From Acanthaster planci (taxonomy: Eukaryota; Echinodermata; Asteroidea; Valvatida; Acanthasteridae): DNA of 38,372 bases. The stretch spans positions 155,263 through 193,634 of the forward strand of contig NW_019091638.1 of the NCBI RefSeq assembly GCF_001949145.1. Direction: 5' to 3'. The stretch's first letter is position 1. Each line of letters begins with the position of its first letter. The position numbers and the translations under genes were made by a program. The notes below the pieces were generated by a model, which worked only from the letters and a program-made list of their open reading frames with translations, was not told where the DNA came from and ran no database searches. This document shows, piece after piece, positions 1 through 10,885 of the stretch.

Positions 1-118
1 TTCAAGAAAACAAACAAACAAACAACCCAACAAGCACCCCAACAACCCAACAAACAAACAAACAAACAAACACCCCAACAGACACAAAAACAAACAAAAA
101 ACAGACAAACAATCTGAA
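1..118. repeat. (CAAA)n/CAAC-rich simple repeat
   Basis: Runs of CAAA and CAAC units with C-rich interruptions, continuing off the left edge of the window. The antisense reading gives a long Val/Phe/Cys/Leu-rich open frame that is a by-product of the repeat and not a protein. Confidence 0.85.
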
Positions 119-260
119 GGTAGCCCGCGATTCAGCATAGTACGAGTGGTGCATAGTACAAAAGCTGTTAAATTGGGAATGGTTGGAAAGGAGCCCTGTT
201 GATTTCTTTTGACCTCGTGCGCTACGAGAGAAGGCAATGACTGTGTTTTGTTGTCGTTGT

Positions 261-290
261 TGTTTGTTTGTTTGTTTGTTTGTTTGTTTT
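261..290. repeat. (GTTT)n microsatellite
   Basis: About seven GTTT units. They are the complement of the CAAA run at the left edge, so the two form an inverted repeat pair around a 140-base spacer. Confidence 0.85.
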
Positions 291-300
291 TGGTTATTTT

Positions 301-1139
301 TCATTTACTGCAGTGTAAAATCCTTTTAGACCAGGATTTAATAGCTAGAATGATTTAAGAGGGTTTTCAGAAGAGAGAGGTATAAAAAATGCAGACGTTG
401 AGAGAAAATGACGTTGAAATTAGTGTACCTGCATACAGTTTCAATGGACAGCTCTAGCTTGTTGCCTCCACTTGCCATTTATGCGTGTGCGCACATAAAG
501 TAGAATTTATTAGTGAACTGGTCTACACTGTCAAAAGGTTGAAATTATTATAATCATGGGCATATGTAGGTTGTACTTTGTTACCAAATGAAACAGTAGA
601 GGATTCAAGTACTAACTTGTTATCAAGGACTGGTGGCTCTTTTGTCAAACGACCTACAAGTTTACCTTTCTTAACCTTTGATCTTTCTTTGAAATAACGG
701 GACAACCGTGATAAGAAATTGCATGTCTTTGTTTTACATTTCTTTAGCTGTTTTAGTTCTAAATTAATACTGAATTTAGAACAGCGTGATATAACTATTC
801 CAGCTAGTTAGTTTTATGTATTCCTTTAGAATATGAACAGGATTTTATTCTGTTTTTTTAATTAGTTTGGACCTGGAAAGTAGAGAGATTAGCTTTCGTA
901 CAGATTGACCAGTGTTCAGTGCTTTATCTTGTGAAGTAGCTCATGCAACGAAGGAATTTATTTCTGTGAAGCTTTTTTGCTACCAGCAGTGATTTTGAGT
1001 GTAAACAGAAGGAGTTTCCTCACAGACCACCTGACTGAGAATTAAACACCTTCAGGCAAATTTTCTTCAACGACAACATTATTGTCTGTACTGTCAACTG
1101 GGGCCAGGAGGATCAATCGACCGAGACTCACGAGATTTT
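301..1139. other. AT-rich stretch, nothing recognised
   Basis: Short open frames only, none with recognisable protein similarity, and no clear splice or promoter signals. No feature supported here. Confidence 0.5.
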
Positions 1140-1144
1140 TACAG

Positions 1145-1250
1145 TAAGGATACAAAAGGTAAATTTGAACAATGAAGTTTGTGCATGTTGCTATGCCAGC
1201 CGTTACTCTGACAAAACCGCGCAAGTGTACTTTAATAGTCATTCCCCCAT
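1145..1250 (+). repeat. Lone diverged copy of the 180-bp repeat
   Basis: This segment shares the order of blocks CAAAAGG, TTGAACAAT, AAGTTTGTG, TGTTGCTA and a TCTGACAAAA-like block with the tandem units at 2576-3048. It lies in the same orientation, about 1.4 kb upstream of the array. Confidence 0.55.
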
Positions 1251-2520
1251 CACACATGTTCATTGGGCCAATTTAGTTTGCCCAGAGAGCAGTGTTATTT
1301 TGGAACTTCTCACTGCAGGGGGTAGATTAAGCCCTGCTTGATGTCTTTACAATTATCTTAGCAGTACAAATGTTGAGTTTCAACTCAGTTTTGAAGTTGA
1401 AGGCCACATGCGTGCCATAGCCGGCGTGCATCGACCACGGGTAGTAGAAAAGTATACATGCACTTTTGGCCAAGTTCTCTCGGAAAAATTGGTGCTGCGC
1501 GAGAATGTATCTTTTATATTTGACAAAATTTGTATGCAAATTACCGCAGAGAACTACCAAAATACTAAAGACACGCTCTACTGCGGCGATATGGAGCCTG
1601 AAAGTTTACACATGATGGCGCCCTTCCAAACCCATAAACAGTAAAAATAACCTGCACAAGACTAGTGTCAGCATTAGCAATTATTTCCATTCTTTTGCTT
1701 TTTAAATTATCTCTGGATAAAGCCTCCCTTCATAAACTAATTCTTAACCTACTGATTCATGAAAACTAAAAACTTACCCAAAAGAAAGTTTCAAAACTCA
1801 ACTCTCACCTCAAAATTCCAAAATATGTGTTATTTAGGATTCGGTGAACTCGTACAGAAGAAAAATTAATCTTTGGATCAAACCTGAAATTGAAACAGGA
1901 GATTAAGGTAAGTTGTAACGTTTCAGTTTTTAAATCAATTTACAGTACTAATAAAAGCGAATCATTTTTCTCTTTCTGTGAATAACTATGATGTATATCA
2001 ACTGAAACCTATGCACCCCTCCTCGCCTAAAGAAGGTGAATTAAAATTTGCGATTACTCCGTCTTCAGATGGATGCCAAGAACTAAGATACGCATTCCTC
2101 TTGATTTCAGCACAACAATAGGGAAAGTAAAAACAATTCAAATGAACAGCTTTGGGCAGATCACAAAGTGTGGCTGAAATTCTCGTCAGGGGTCGATTGC
2201 CAAACGAGCAGAATAAAGTGAGTAAATTTAATGCATGTTCACAGAAATCCTAGCAGGACATCATATAGTAACATTTGCAATAAATATCTTAGCTGCAGAA
2301 CCAGATGTGAAAATGAATAAACCTGGTGAAGAAATCGCGCTGACCAGTTGGATCTAGCATGTGGTCACGTGATCTAACTGCTACTTTTCGATTAGAAAAC
2401 CGGGGTAGCAAAATAGTCAGTTAAACGACCATTAATTTTGTTTTAATGAAAACTGAAAAGATGACGGGAGAGTTCACGAGCATGTTTATAGCCGTGTTCA
2501 CGAAAATAAGCCTCATTTAG
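1251..2520. other. Stretch without recognisable gene
   Basis: Open frames of about 78 codons exist on both strands around 1327-1644, but they overlap each other antisense and match no family I recognise. The rest is AT-rich non-coding sequence. Confidence 0.45.
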
Positions 2521-2544
2521 GGTATGGGCCATGAGCGTATGTGT

Positions 2545-3060
2545 AATAGTATACTATCATTGTTGATTAAACTGGTGTGCAAGTACATCTGCTCTGGGAG
2601 CAAGAGTGTACAACAAAAGGTGGCCTTGAATAATTGGGTTTGTTTATGTTGCAATGTCTGCCGTCACTATGACAATCCGTGCGAATGTCTTATATAAAAG
2701 CCCTGTTTTGGTACATGACGAATCTCTTGAATCTAACGTGATGATTTATAACACTACTGTACAATACCTGAGCTTTGGGAGTCTGGGTAAGCAACAAAGG
2801 ACGGATTTAAACAATAAAGATTGTTTACGTTGCCATGCGAGTCGGTTCTATGAAAACTCCGCGAGACTATGAAATAAGGCACAAATCCCGTTTGGTGCAT
2901 GATTCCCGTAATATATCTGAGACTGATAAACGGAATAGTGTACAAGCACGTGAGCTTGGAGTATGAAGTGCAACAAAGGGCAGAATTGAACAATCAAGTT
3001 TGTTTTTGTTGCTAGGTCTGCTGTTACTGCGACAAAATTAAATTACGTCACAATGTAGCC
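2545..3060 (+). repeat. Tandem repeat, unit about 180 bp, ~2.7 copies
   Basis: Three successive units share anchor blocks: GTGCAAGTAC or GTACAAGCAC, a CAACAAAGG-type block, a TTGTTTnnGTTGC block (about 2640, 2822 and 3000) and TCTGCnGTnACT-type blocks. Anchor spacing is about 182 and 178 bases. Units have diverged by substitutions and small indels, so the array is old. A single further copy lies near 1145. Confidence 0.65.
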
Positions 3061-3237
3061 ATGTGACTGTGATTTTTGTTCGGATATGATGTGAATGTAC
3101 TTCAGTTTTGTGAGCTTGAGGATGCCTCAATAATTTACGTTGTGAATTCATGATACCCAGTACTGCTATATCGTCCATACTTTGCTCGCACTGGACGGGA
3201 AATTTATAAGTTCCTTTTATCCGCGTAATCTCAAATA

Positions 3238-3335
3238 AATAACAAACAAACAAACACCCCCACCAACAAAAAAACAAACAAACAACCCAACAAACCACCA
3301 CAACACTCCAACAAACAAACAACGAAACAAACACA
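3238..3335. repeat. (CAAA)n-rich simple repeat
   Basis: CAAA/CAAC-type low-complexity run similar to that at the left edge of the window. The long antisense open frame over it is low-complexity and is not called. Confidence 0.8.
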
Positions 3336-3544
3336 CCTTCATTCCCCCACAACCAATCAAAACAAGCAAGCCGGTCAATCAGCCAGCCAGCCCAAAACAA
3401 CAGCAACAAAACCATAGCACCGCAAACTACACTCTCAAGTCAAGATACATATTGCCAACAAGGTGTATTTCGTTCCACGGTACTCACAGTAGCAATGTGT
3501 GAATAGCTACGATTACTACGATGTCCGTCAGATCCAATTAAAGG

Positions 3545-3735
3545 TGATTACATTAAATTGATAGATTCTTGTGCGGACTCATTAATATTTCGTGATCCTG
3601 TGAGTTATTAGCAATAAGAGTTGCTCTAATCAGGACCGATTATAAAGCTTTTCTACACATCAAACATTTGGCACTAGTGGCTTCTAATTAGTTCACCAAA
3701 AATCTCAAAATTGTGGGCCCATTTTCCCGGCACTG
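3545..3735 (+). repeat. Dispersed repeat, copy 1
   Basis: Shares an ordered series of blocks with 10688-10885: CTCATTAAT, TGATCCTG, CAATAAGA, then AGTGGCTTCTAATT against GGTAGCTTCCAATT, then a CAAAATTGTGGGCCCATTTT-like block. The orientation is the same, which points to an interspersed element. No ends, coding or tRNA-like promoter could be identified. Confidence 0.6.
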
Positions 3736-3739
3736 AATC

Positions 3740-5010
3740 TTGCGCCAGATACCAGAATTTAACTATTATCATGGGGGAGGGGACGATATAAAAACTGACA
3801 TTAATTGATAACATTTGTGAATTGGAAAGAATTCTCCACAAAAATCCCCCTTTTTCTGAACCATGAAAAAGTGGTTGGTCAATTAAATAGTCCATCCTCC
3901 CCTGGTCCAAACGTGAGGGTATATGCCCTAGTATTTACGCCCATGCCCACCGGCCATATTGAAACCCACACGGCCAACCTGTTCCTGCGTTAGTCGGCTT
4001 TATATTTCACTGAGTATTGAGCCTTTTTCTGTGGGTGCGCATTTGGTGTAGTTCAACAAAACACACAAAGTTACGCTGAGGCTATGAGTGCATGTATTTC
4101 AAGTGGACTGCAAGCAGCAAGCACGCCAAAAGGCACGCTTACCTTGGAGGAAAATTTGCTTAACGTTGTGACAAAACACTGGAAAATGCGCAACCGTAAG
4201 CATAACCACGCCAACCACTGCCATTAAATAGTGCTTACGGTCAGCAACAAATTCTGCTAAGCACAAGTTTTTTTTGCTGTCAAGCATGCAGAACCTCGAA
4301 ATTGGGCCCAGCTGTTACAGCAGCCTCAAACCAATCCGGTATCTTAGCGCATGCGTGTGCAGTATAACAAGGTGTAGTAAAAACTTTTGACGTTAAAAAT
4401 TCTTGGAATCAGTGGAAACTAGGGAGTGCTGAAAAAGGAAAGTTGGAAATTTCTGTCCAACACTTAGGGCCTAGGTACATAATGTAGCACACATTTTTAG
4501 CCAAGCGCTGCAGTGGGCAAACACAATGAGTAAACGAAAAGGTTTGCCTTTATTACGTGACATTACAAACATTGATTGGGTCTTGTTAATGGTCTTTAAT
4601 TAAAAGGAAACACATCTTTCCAAGAGGGATTTCCGTGGTTGGTTAATATTTCAGCAGTGCATTCAGAATTTGATATGAACAATGTCAAAATTTGTGTGTA
4701 GCTTAGGGAATTCACTTTCTTTTACGAATGGAGGCTTGGACCTTATTCCTCAGGAAGCCATTTTTATTTTATTCATCGAACATATTTATTGAAATATGAA
4801 ATTATTCGTGGGATTAGACTGACCGAATTGACAGGAAATTTCATTTTTGGGTATTGACAATTTCAAGTTCCAAAATGAAGAGTTCAAAATTCACTTTTTA
4901 CGAGTAGTTGTATAATCACATTCATGGCAGTTTCTTGACGGTTCTACTGATCCGCCCTCCATGATCCGCCGCCCCATATTGTTAAATCCTTTCCGTATTA
5001 TTCATAGTCT
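3740..5010. other. Stretch without recognisable gene
   Basis: A 62-codon open frame near 3805 and others nearby match nothing I know. No repeats or regulatory signals strong enough to call. Confidence 0.4.
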
Positions 5011-5110
5011 TTCGTCAAGGCCTTCGCGGCTGTGTATATGTGTAACCGCAAAACGACTGGACCGGAGATCACATGCACAAGTGGTTCAGCCACGAGGCCT
5101 TTTCCAACTT
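5011..5110 (+). repeat. Inverted repeat, left arm
   Basis: This arm reads TTCGTCAAGGCC near its left end and GAGGCCTTTTCCAACTT at its right end. The reverse complement is found at 5659-5747. Each arm is itself bounded by short inverted ends (AAGGCC...GGCTG and CAGCC...GGCC), so it resembles a small fold-back unit. Confidence 0.65.
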
Positions 5111-5149
5111 ATCAGGAATTTCTTTTTTCCTTTAGTTTTCGATTTTTGC

Positions 5150-5252
5150 TACCCTACCAACCAATCATAAGCGAGGAGGTCAGCAACATTAACCTATTAT
5201 GCAAATTGAAAGTATACGAAAGATGGCGAGCGTGTCAAGTGTTTCGGTGGCC
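5150..5252 (+). promoter_or_regulatory. Promoter-like block with CCAAT, octamer and ATG
   Basis: A CCAATCA motif (5161), an exact octamer ATGCAAAT (5199-5206), and an ATG in AAGATGGCG context (5223) that opens a 29-codon frame. A consensus donor GTAAGT begins at 5253. This is what a first exon can look like, but no downstream exon was identified, and the block lies between two inverted repeats. Chance or a mobile-element promoter is equally possible. Confidence 0.22.
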
Positions 5253-5658
5253 GTAAGTGCAGGTCAGTTGTCTGAGCAGTATCGGACAGTTCTTCAGAAT
5301 ATGCTGTTGTAAAACTTCAGTGTTAGGCTATTGAAGCATCTGTACGCAGGCGTGGTGTTTTCGTCTTTACTCACGGGATATGGTAAGAGCTCATATTTCA
5401 AGCACTGCCGTTTTGCTTTGACCATTCGGCCTTGATGAACTGCTACTTACTAGTGTTACTCCAACGTCAGCACCACCCCCCCACCAACAAGCATCACAGT
5501 TGTCATCTTACCGCTTATTGCCTAGATGGAAACATTGCGTAAGCTTTGGAGTCGATGCCGTTCATTTCGGAGACTCAGCTGCTTCAACTATTTACATGAA
5601 ATTGTGAATAATGCATACCAGAAAGCTTATGTATAATTCACCACAAAGCCTCAAAATC

Positions 5659-5747
5659 AAGTTGAAAAGGCCTCGTGGCTGCGCCACTCGCCTGGTCTCC
5701 TGCCCAGTCGCTCTGCAGTTACACACAGCCACAAAGGCCTTGACGAA
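5659..5747 (-). repeat. Inverted repeat, right arm
   Basis: Reverse complement of 5011-5110 with many substitutions and a few indels. It starts AAGTTGAAAAGGCCTCG and ends AAAGGCCTTGACGAA. With the left arm it encloses about 550 bases. No convincing target-site duplication is visible outside the pair. Confidence 0.65.
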
Positions 5748-5749
5748 TT

Positions 5750-6500
5750 TGTCATTCGTAAGTCTTGCCTTTTCAAAAGCTCGAGAACGAAAAAGTGACA
5801 AATAATGGTGGTAAAGTTTGAAAACTGGTCATTATGCTCTGTTAGAATTACCTCAAGTCCTTAGCTTTAATGCGATACACAATTAAGGGTGAGGCTTGCG
5901 TCATTTATTTGAATTAAATTAATATTTGCTTCATTGGAAATTAATTTTTAACTGAATTCAATACAATGTCGTCATGCCACAACTGTTGTCCTAATTTAAA
6001 GCAGCAATTGGCATTGATTATATATTTGATATTGATAATCGTTGTTAGAGGCTTTGTTTTTGATGAAAAAGATAACCTCGATTTGCATACACGTTATAAT
6101 CTCTTAATATCTTGGTAAAAACAAATTAACAAACAAAACAAGATAACAAAATAAAACCAAGCTGAAATCAGTTATAGCACTGTTGTGGCGTTTTGTTGCA
6201 GAAGGGACAGGCCCTATAATACCCTGAAGTTACTGAACTTTTTGCCATTTATTTTCAAAAACATTCTGACCGGTAACAGGAAGAAAATCAGATATAATAA
6301 AGGATTTTTGTTCAATCCATTGAAATCCGCTCTTAATGTAATCCAATCCATTGATCAACGACACCAAGCCCACGGCTACGTTAGATAAATTGCAATCATG
6401 CAAATCAGTCTTCCTGGCTGGCTTGGAGGAATGCACTTTTTGATGTCATTGACTCTACAGTTCCTTACAAAATTCTCGGTACTAAAAGTATACCCACTCC
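5750..6500. other. AT-rich stretch, nothing recognised
   Basis: Only short open frames and A-rich or CAAA-like tracts near 6115-6145. No feature supported. Confidence 0.4.
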
Positions 6501-6504
6501 TTAG

Positions 6505-7045
6505 ATCACCGACGAGATTTAAAAGACTAATTAGAAAGCGAAATAGACTTTTGAAGCAAGCCAAAAAACAAACAAACAATGCAGAGTTCTGTCACGATAC
6601 AGAGAGGTCAGGCGCGAGGTAAAACGTAACATTAATCGTAGCCATGCAAATCACATCGACCACATTGTTTTTAATGTAGATAGTAACCCTAAAAACTTCT
6701 GGAATTACGTTAAGAACTGTAAATCGGATCACGCCTCCATTGACTGTTTAACTATTGACGGCGACAAAATCACTGATGGAGATATGATGGCCGGAGCACT
6801 GAATACCCAGTTTAATTCTGTGTTTAACACTTACAGTGGACCTAATGATCCCATTCCTATTCCCAAGCCTAGTGTTGACATGATGAAGGATATCAGGTCT
6901 GATCCATGAGGTTTGTAAATTACTTAAAGATATTGATGTAAGTAAATGTCAAGATCCTGACAATATCTCTCCCAGGATTCTGAAGGAGGGAGCGGAGTAC
7001 CTAGCACCTTCACTCTGTAAGCTATTCAATATCTCTGTTGTATAG
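6505..7045 (+). pseudogene. CR1/jockey-like LINE ORF2 fragment
   Basis: The plus strand encodes, in broken frames, the linker between endonuclease and reverse transcriptase of a LINE ORF2. A basic stretch (RFKRLIRKRNRLLKQAKK) is followed by a segment containing KNFWNYVKNCKSD and then NTQFNSVF, typical of the region before the RT fingers. The frame stops at about 6907 and continues in another as CKLLKDIDVSKCQDPDNISP and PSLCKLF, the start of the RT domain. Stops and shifts make it a decayed fragment. No palm motifs (A or YADD) follow. Recognition rests on remembered family patterns. Confidence 0.7.
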
Positions 7046-7104
7046 CCTTACAGACTTAACCACTCAGCTATTGTGGAACGTGTACGATCATTTCCACAAC
7101 CCCT

Positions 7105-7252
7105 GACATTGTCAGAAATTGATAATAATAATAACAATAATAAATATTTTCTATCTTTAATCGTTTATCATTTTTATCCCGGGAGTGATTTTAGAAGCAC
7201 CTTAAGGTCTTGTTCATGATCCTTGACATGGTCAAAAATTAATAATAATAAT
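7105..7252. repeat. TAA-type microsatellites with duplicated flank
   Basis: GACATTGTCAGAAATTGATAATAATAATAAC (near 7105-7140) is echoed by GACATGGTCAAAAATTAATAATAATAATT (near 7221-7252, shortened here as a motif pair). Runs of AAT/AATAAT follow each. The position just after a LINE fragment suggests LINE 3' tails, but this is not proven. Confidence 0.5.
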
Positions 7253-7259
7253 TGGTAGC

Positions 7260-9730
7260 GATGGCACCGTAACGCTCGAATTTCATATTCGTTTGTAAAT
7301 CAGGGCAGTGTTCACACCAACTTGCCTCCATTGTTAGGAAGATTGCGTTCCGCTTTGGTCCCGCTCGGGGCGGATAGCGCCCTCCTGTTGTGTCGCCTGT
7401 ACTTCAAACGAGCTAACAGACCGGTCTTTTGCTACGCCACAAACGTATTAAAATGCACTTTGGCCGCCCCATACATGGCGGTCGGTGATTGTAAGAATTG
7501 AAAATGTCTACAGTCTGCAAGTCGGAAGATTTTCATTCTTAAGAAAGTGATCCTGAGCCTGATGCAGCTCGTCAAGTGGACTTTATTTAAACACGGGGGG
7601 GGTTCGACTCGCAGAGCCCTCGATCAGCACACATATGTCATTGAAGCCACTGGGGCCAGCAATTACTTTACCGAATACAGAGTTTGGACCCGCCCTTGTT
7701 TATCAAATCCTTCGTGACAAAAGCAGTTGCACTTGGCACACGAACGAACATGCCAAGTGTTGCATTGACTAGGACTGGACAATAACTTTGAAGTGCGCCC
7801 TCTATATATTTGGACACTCGCCACCTCTCATGTTCAATATAGCCATATTTGCTTATGATTTACAGTGTCAGGTTTCTGTGAATAAAATTGAGTTTTTACA
7901 GCTTTCCTGTTCGAGCACACATCAGTTACAGTTACAGTAATGAAAAAGTTCTTGCCAAAGAAGTAAATGAGCATTGCATCAGTATTCTCAGTGAAAGTGA
8001 GGTTATTTTCATGTTGTTAAAACCAACGTGCTTCCACATATATTATGCTACTTAGTACATGTACATGTAGTAAGTTTGCCTTGTATTTTATAAAGCACAT
8101 ACAGTAGTCAAAGCCTAAAGTTAGATGTTATAGACAAATTGATTAAGCAGTTTCTTTAGTAATATGACGCCAAGATAATCTATAAGAGCAGAGATCGTTT
8201 GAACAGTTTGAGAAAGTAACTCATTTAAGGAGACAATTTCCTACTTTAATTTAACCTGAATGTAAGGGAATTTTCATGCTCATTTATGATTTCCAGGACT
8301 ACAGCCTTTCAATTAATCTGGAATGAGAATTGCATTTGGAGAGATGCTTAAGATATTGTTTATCTTTCTGTTGATGTTTGCCTAAAAAAAAACAGATTTA
8401 TGAGACACAATTTTGGACCCGAAATTACCAGCCATAGAATTTAAGGAGATATTTGTAAGTTTCGGAATCTTTCAGATTAAAGGTAAAATGGCTGCTGGTG
8501 GATTCATTCAGTTCTAGCAGTCAAGACTTTCCCCGGACGTGCTTACTCGGACGAGCAAGGAGGACCATGTGCGATCTGACATGTCTTTTCTTGCGCTGGC
8601 TCAGCCCTGGCCCAGTAACCAACCTGGCCGCCGGAATATAATACAATGCGGCAATTTGCAAGAGATGTGGCAAAACACCAATATTGGCATACACAAAATG
8701 TGGATAGACATGACGACCAACCAACTTGTATGGGTCAAATTATATATACACGTCAAGTGGCATCGCGAAGTGTGCAACCTTCAAGTCGTGGAAAACTGTG
8801 ACTCCGCCAACATTTGAGTCCGACTGTACAAATCAAGCGCTAGCTGTGATGGACGGGACACATCATCCGGATGGAACACAACTAGATCCAAAAGATGCTG
8901 CGTTATAAATAGCTACATTTGAACATTTGAAACACGGGGAGATCGTTTCTAAGAAAGGCCCTTTTAAATAAACAGATGTAAAGACACTCTTAAGGCCAAC
9001 CTCAACTTAATGTTATGGACATGTCTCTGAGGAAGATTGGACACAAAGAGATTCGAACCTAGCAGAGCAGCGGCCAATACGGAAAAAGAAAGAAACACGA
9101 TCTGCTTTGTGATGCTCCTTACGACTTTTTGCTACTGTGTGCCTTGGAGATTGGCCTTCATTCAAGATCCTCACTGGGAGGGATCACCGAGTCTTTGATG
9201 CTAAGCCGAGTCGCACAGTAGGGAGTGCATATACCCTACAATGCCGGACTGTTCTGCAACAAAAGACGCAGCTTGTTATGAGAGTCTGGTAACCTGTTTT
9301 TGTTTTGTTTTTTTTCTGAGCAAGACGATAGTACTGTGCTAAGCAAATTTTTGTGCTTAACAGCCTCATGAAATTAGCCTAGCGCCCACACGAGTCTGCT
9401 TCCCAGAGCCAAACAATCAGCATGTGTAGCATGTGTGAAGGATGGCAGACAGTTGTGATGGCAGGGAACCAGTCCATGTTTACCCAAAACTGTGACCTAC
9501 GAGACCTTTGACTCTCTGAGCTGAAAGTGAAGCTAAAATTTGCTGAGCAGAGTACTGTCTTGCTCAGGAAAACAGGTTTTCAGCCAAAAATCCATGCCAT
9601 TTTTATAATAAGCGAACATCAGCTGAACACCAGTCTCAAGCAATAGGCCTATACAACCATCAACATTTTGGTCGGTAATCCTGTTATAGAGGGAAAAATC
9701 ATACTAATGATCCATGAAATTGGCCCTCTT
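7260..9730. other. Long stretch without recognisable gene
   Basis: Open frames up to 92 codons (8539-8817) show no recognisable domain. A block around 8660-8705 reads with a CxxCxK..KCG spacing in one frame but is interrupted by stops. A tRNA B-box-like GGTTCGAATC lies at 9049-9061 on the minus strand without a matching A box. Nothing else supported. Confidence 0.4.
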
Positions 9731-9755
9731 TCCACTCACAAAGTTACGCGACATT

Positions 9756-9923
9756 GAAACTCACAAACACGACGTTGAAACTCACAAGCACGACGTTCGA
9801 GTTCACACACACGACGTTCAAACTCACAAACTCGACGTTCGAACTCACACGCACGATGTTTGCAATTCACACACACGACGTTCACCAACACAAACACGAC
9901 GTTCCAACTCACACACACGACAT
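9756..9923 (+). repeat. 21-bp minisatellite, 8 units
   Basis: Units have the pattern GAAACTCACAAACACGACGTT with variants and lengths 21, 21, 21, 21, 21, 22, 21 and 20. A further decayed unit may precede at about 9732. Because 21 is divisible by three the array is open in several frames on both strands, giving His-Thr-His-Asp-Val-type heptads. The single 22-base unit breaks the frame, so a protein is unlikely. Confidence 0.9.
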
Positions 9924-9924
9924 T

Positions 9925-10687
9925 TATTCCGCCTTAAATTCATCTTCTTTGCTTACTTATTTTTGTTTATATGCATATCAGTAACCAAGCACCAATCCCT
10001 TAAATGTTTGTACTAAGTAAGTTCTGAATACACAATTTTAATAAGAGAAAACCGATGCTCTGAACTAAGTCTTCCCCGGGGCAAGATTGGGCACCAACTT
10101 GTAGTTCCACCAGTGGTTAACTGCTTTATAACAATGTACATGTGCCATTCTGTTACACTGGAACGACCCTAGTCGGTCATTTTTTAAAACATATTTTCAT
10201 CTATCTTTACGTTTTCCTGTTGGCTGCGATTCTCGCAGCGTACGTGGTCAAGATAAATCTGGTATAATTATTTTCATGTGAATGGTTCCCTCTGTAATGA
10301 CAAACAAAATCGGCTATTGATAATAAGCTGCGGTGCGAACACACCCCTGGGCCTGGTCCTTAGACACAAATTAAACTATTGTCTCGTCTGTAATCTTTCA
10401 ATAGCTTTTTCAATTTTCTGTGGGTGAACTGATTACATTTTTATTATTCCCACGAACAAAAATCACCCCCCGAAAAGTGATTTTTCCGAAATCTGATTGC
10501 AGCTATTTTTCAAGTGGTAACCCTCGGGCACTTAAGACCGTTTTTCATCAGTATGTTTCAGCCAATCTGCTCTTAAATGAATCCCAAAGACCCAGGGAGT
10601 TGACTCTGGCAAAGATTTACTATCTCAGCATATTGGAGGCCAAACAAACCCCTTTTTAAAAAGATACTGAGACCCCACCCTTAAGGG
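9925..10687. other. Stretch without recognisable gene
   Basis: One 79-codon frame (10420-10659) without recognisable similarity. No other signals. Confidence 0.4.
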
Positions 10688-10885
10688 TGCATTCTACAAA
10701 ATTGTTGGATTTCTGCGCGCGTTCTCATTAATTTTTTTGATCCTGCAGGTTTTTTTTAACAATAAGACACGCCATAATAAGGAGGGATCATAGAGATATT
10801 TCTATAAATCACGAATTTGGGACTGGTAGCTTCCAATTCGGGGTATTTCTTTCACAAAAAGGCCCAAATTGCGGACCTATTTTGG
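10688..10885 (+). repeat. Dispersed repeat, copy 2
   Basis: Second copy of the element at 3545-3735, in the same orientation and about 7 kb away, with ordered similarity over roughly 190 bases. Similarity fades on both sides, where flanking sequences differ. Confidence 0.6.

Noticed and set aside
3038-3415. 125-codon minus-strand frame rich in Val, Cys, Phe and Leu
   Set aside because: Produced by translating the CAAA/CAAC simple repeat; low complexity, no start context.
6398-6622. Independent small gene of 74 codons
   Set aside because: Its second half is the basic linker of a LINE ORF2 that continues in another frame.
9045-9110. tRNA gene or SINE head on the minus strand
   Set aside because: A B-box-like GGTTCGAATC is present, but no A box at the right distance and no cloverleaf could be drawn.
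9756-9923. CRISPR-like array
   Set aside because: Units abut with no unique spacers and the context is a eukaryotic genome.
9714-10016. 100-codon frame with His-Thr-His-Asp-Val repeats as a repeat protein
   Set aside because: The frame is a consequence of the 21-bp period; one 22-base unit breaks periodic reading and flanks are not coding-like.
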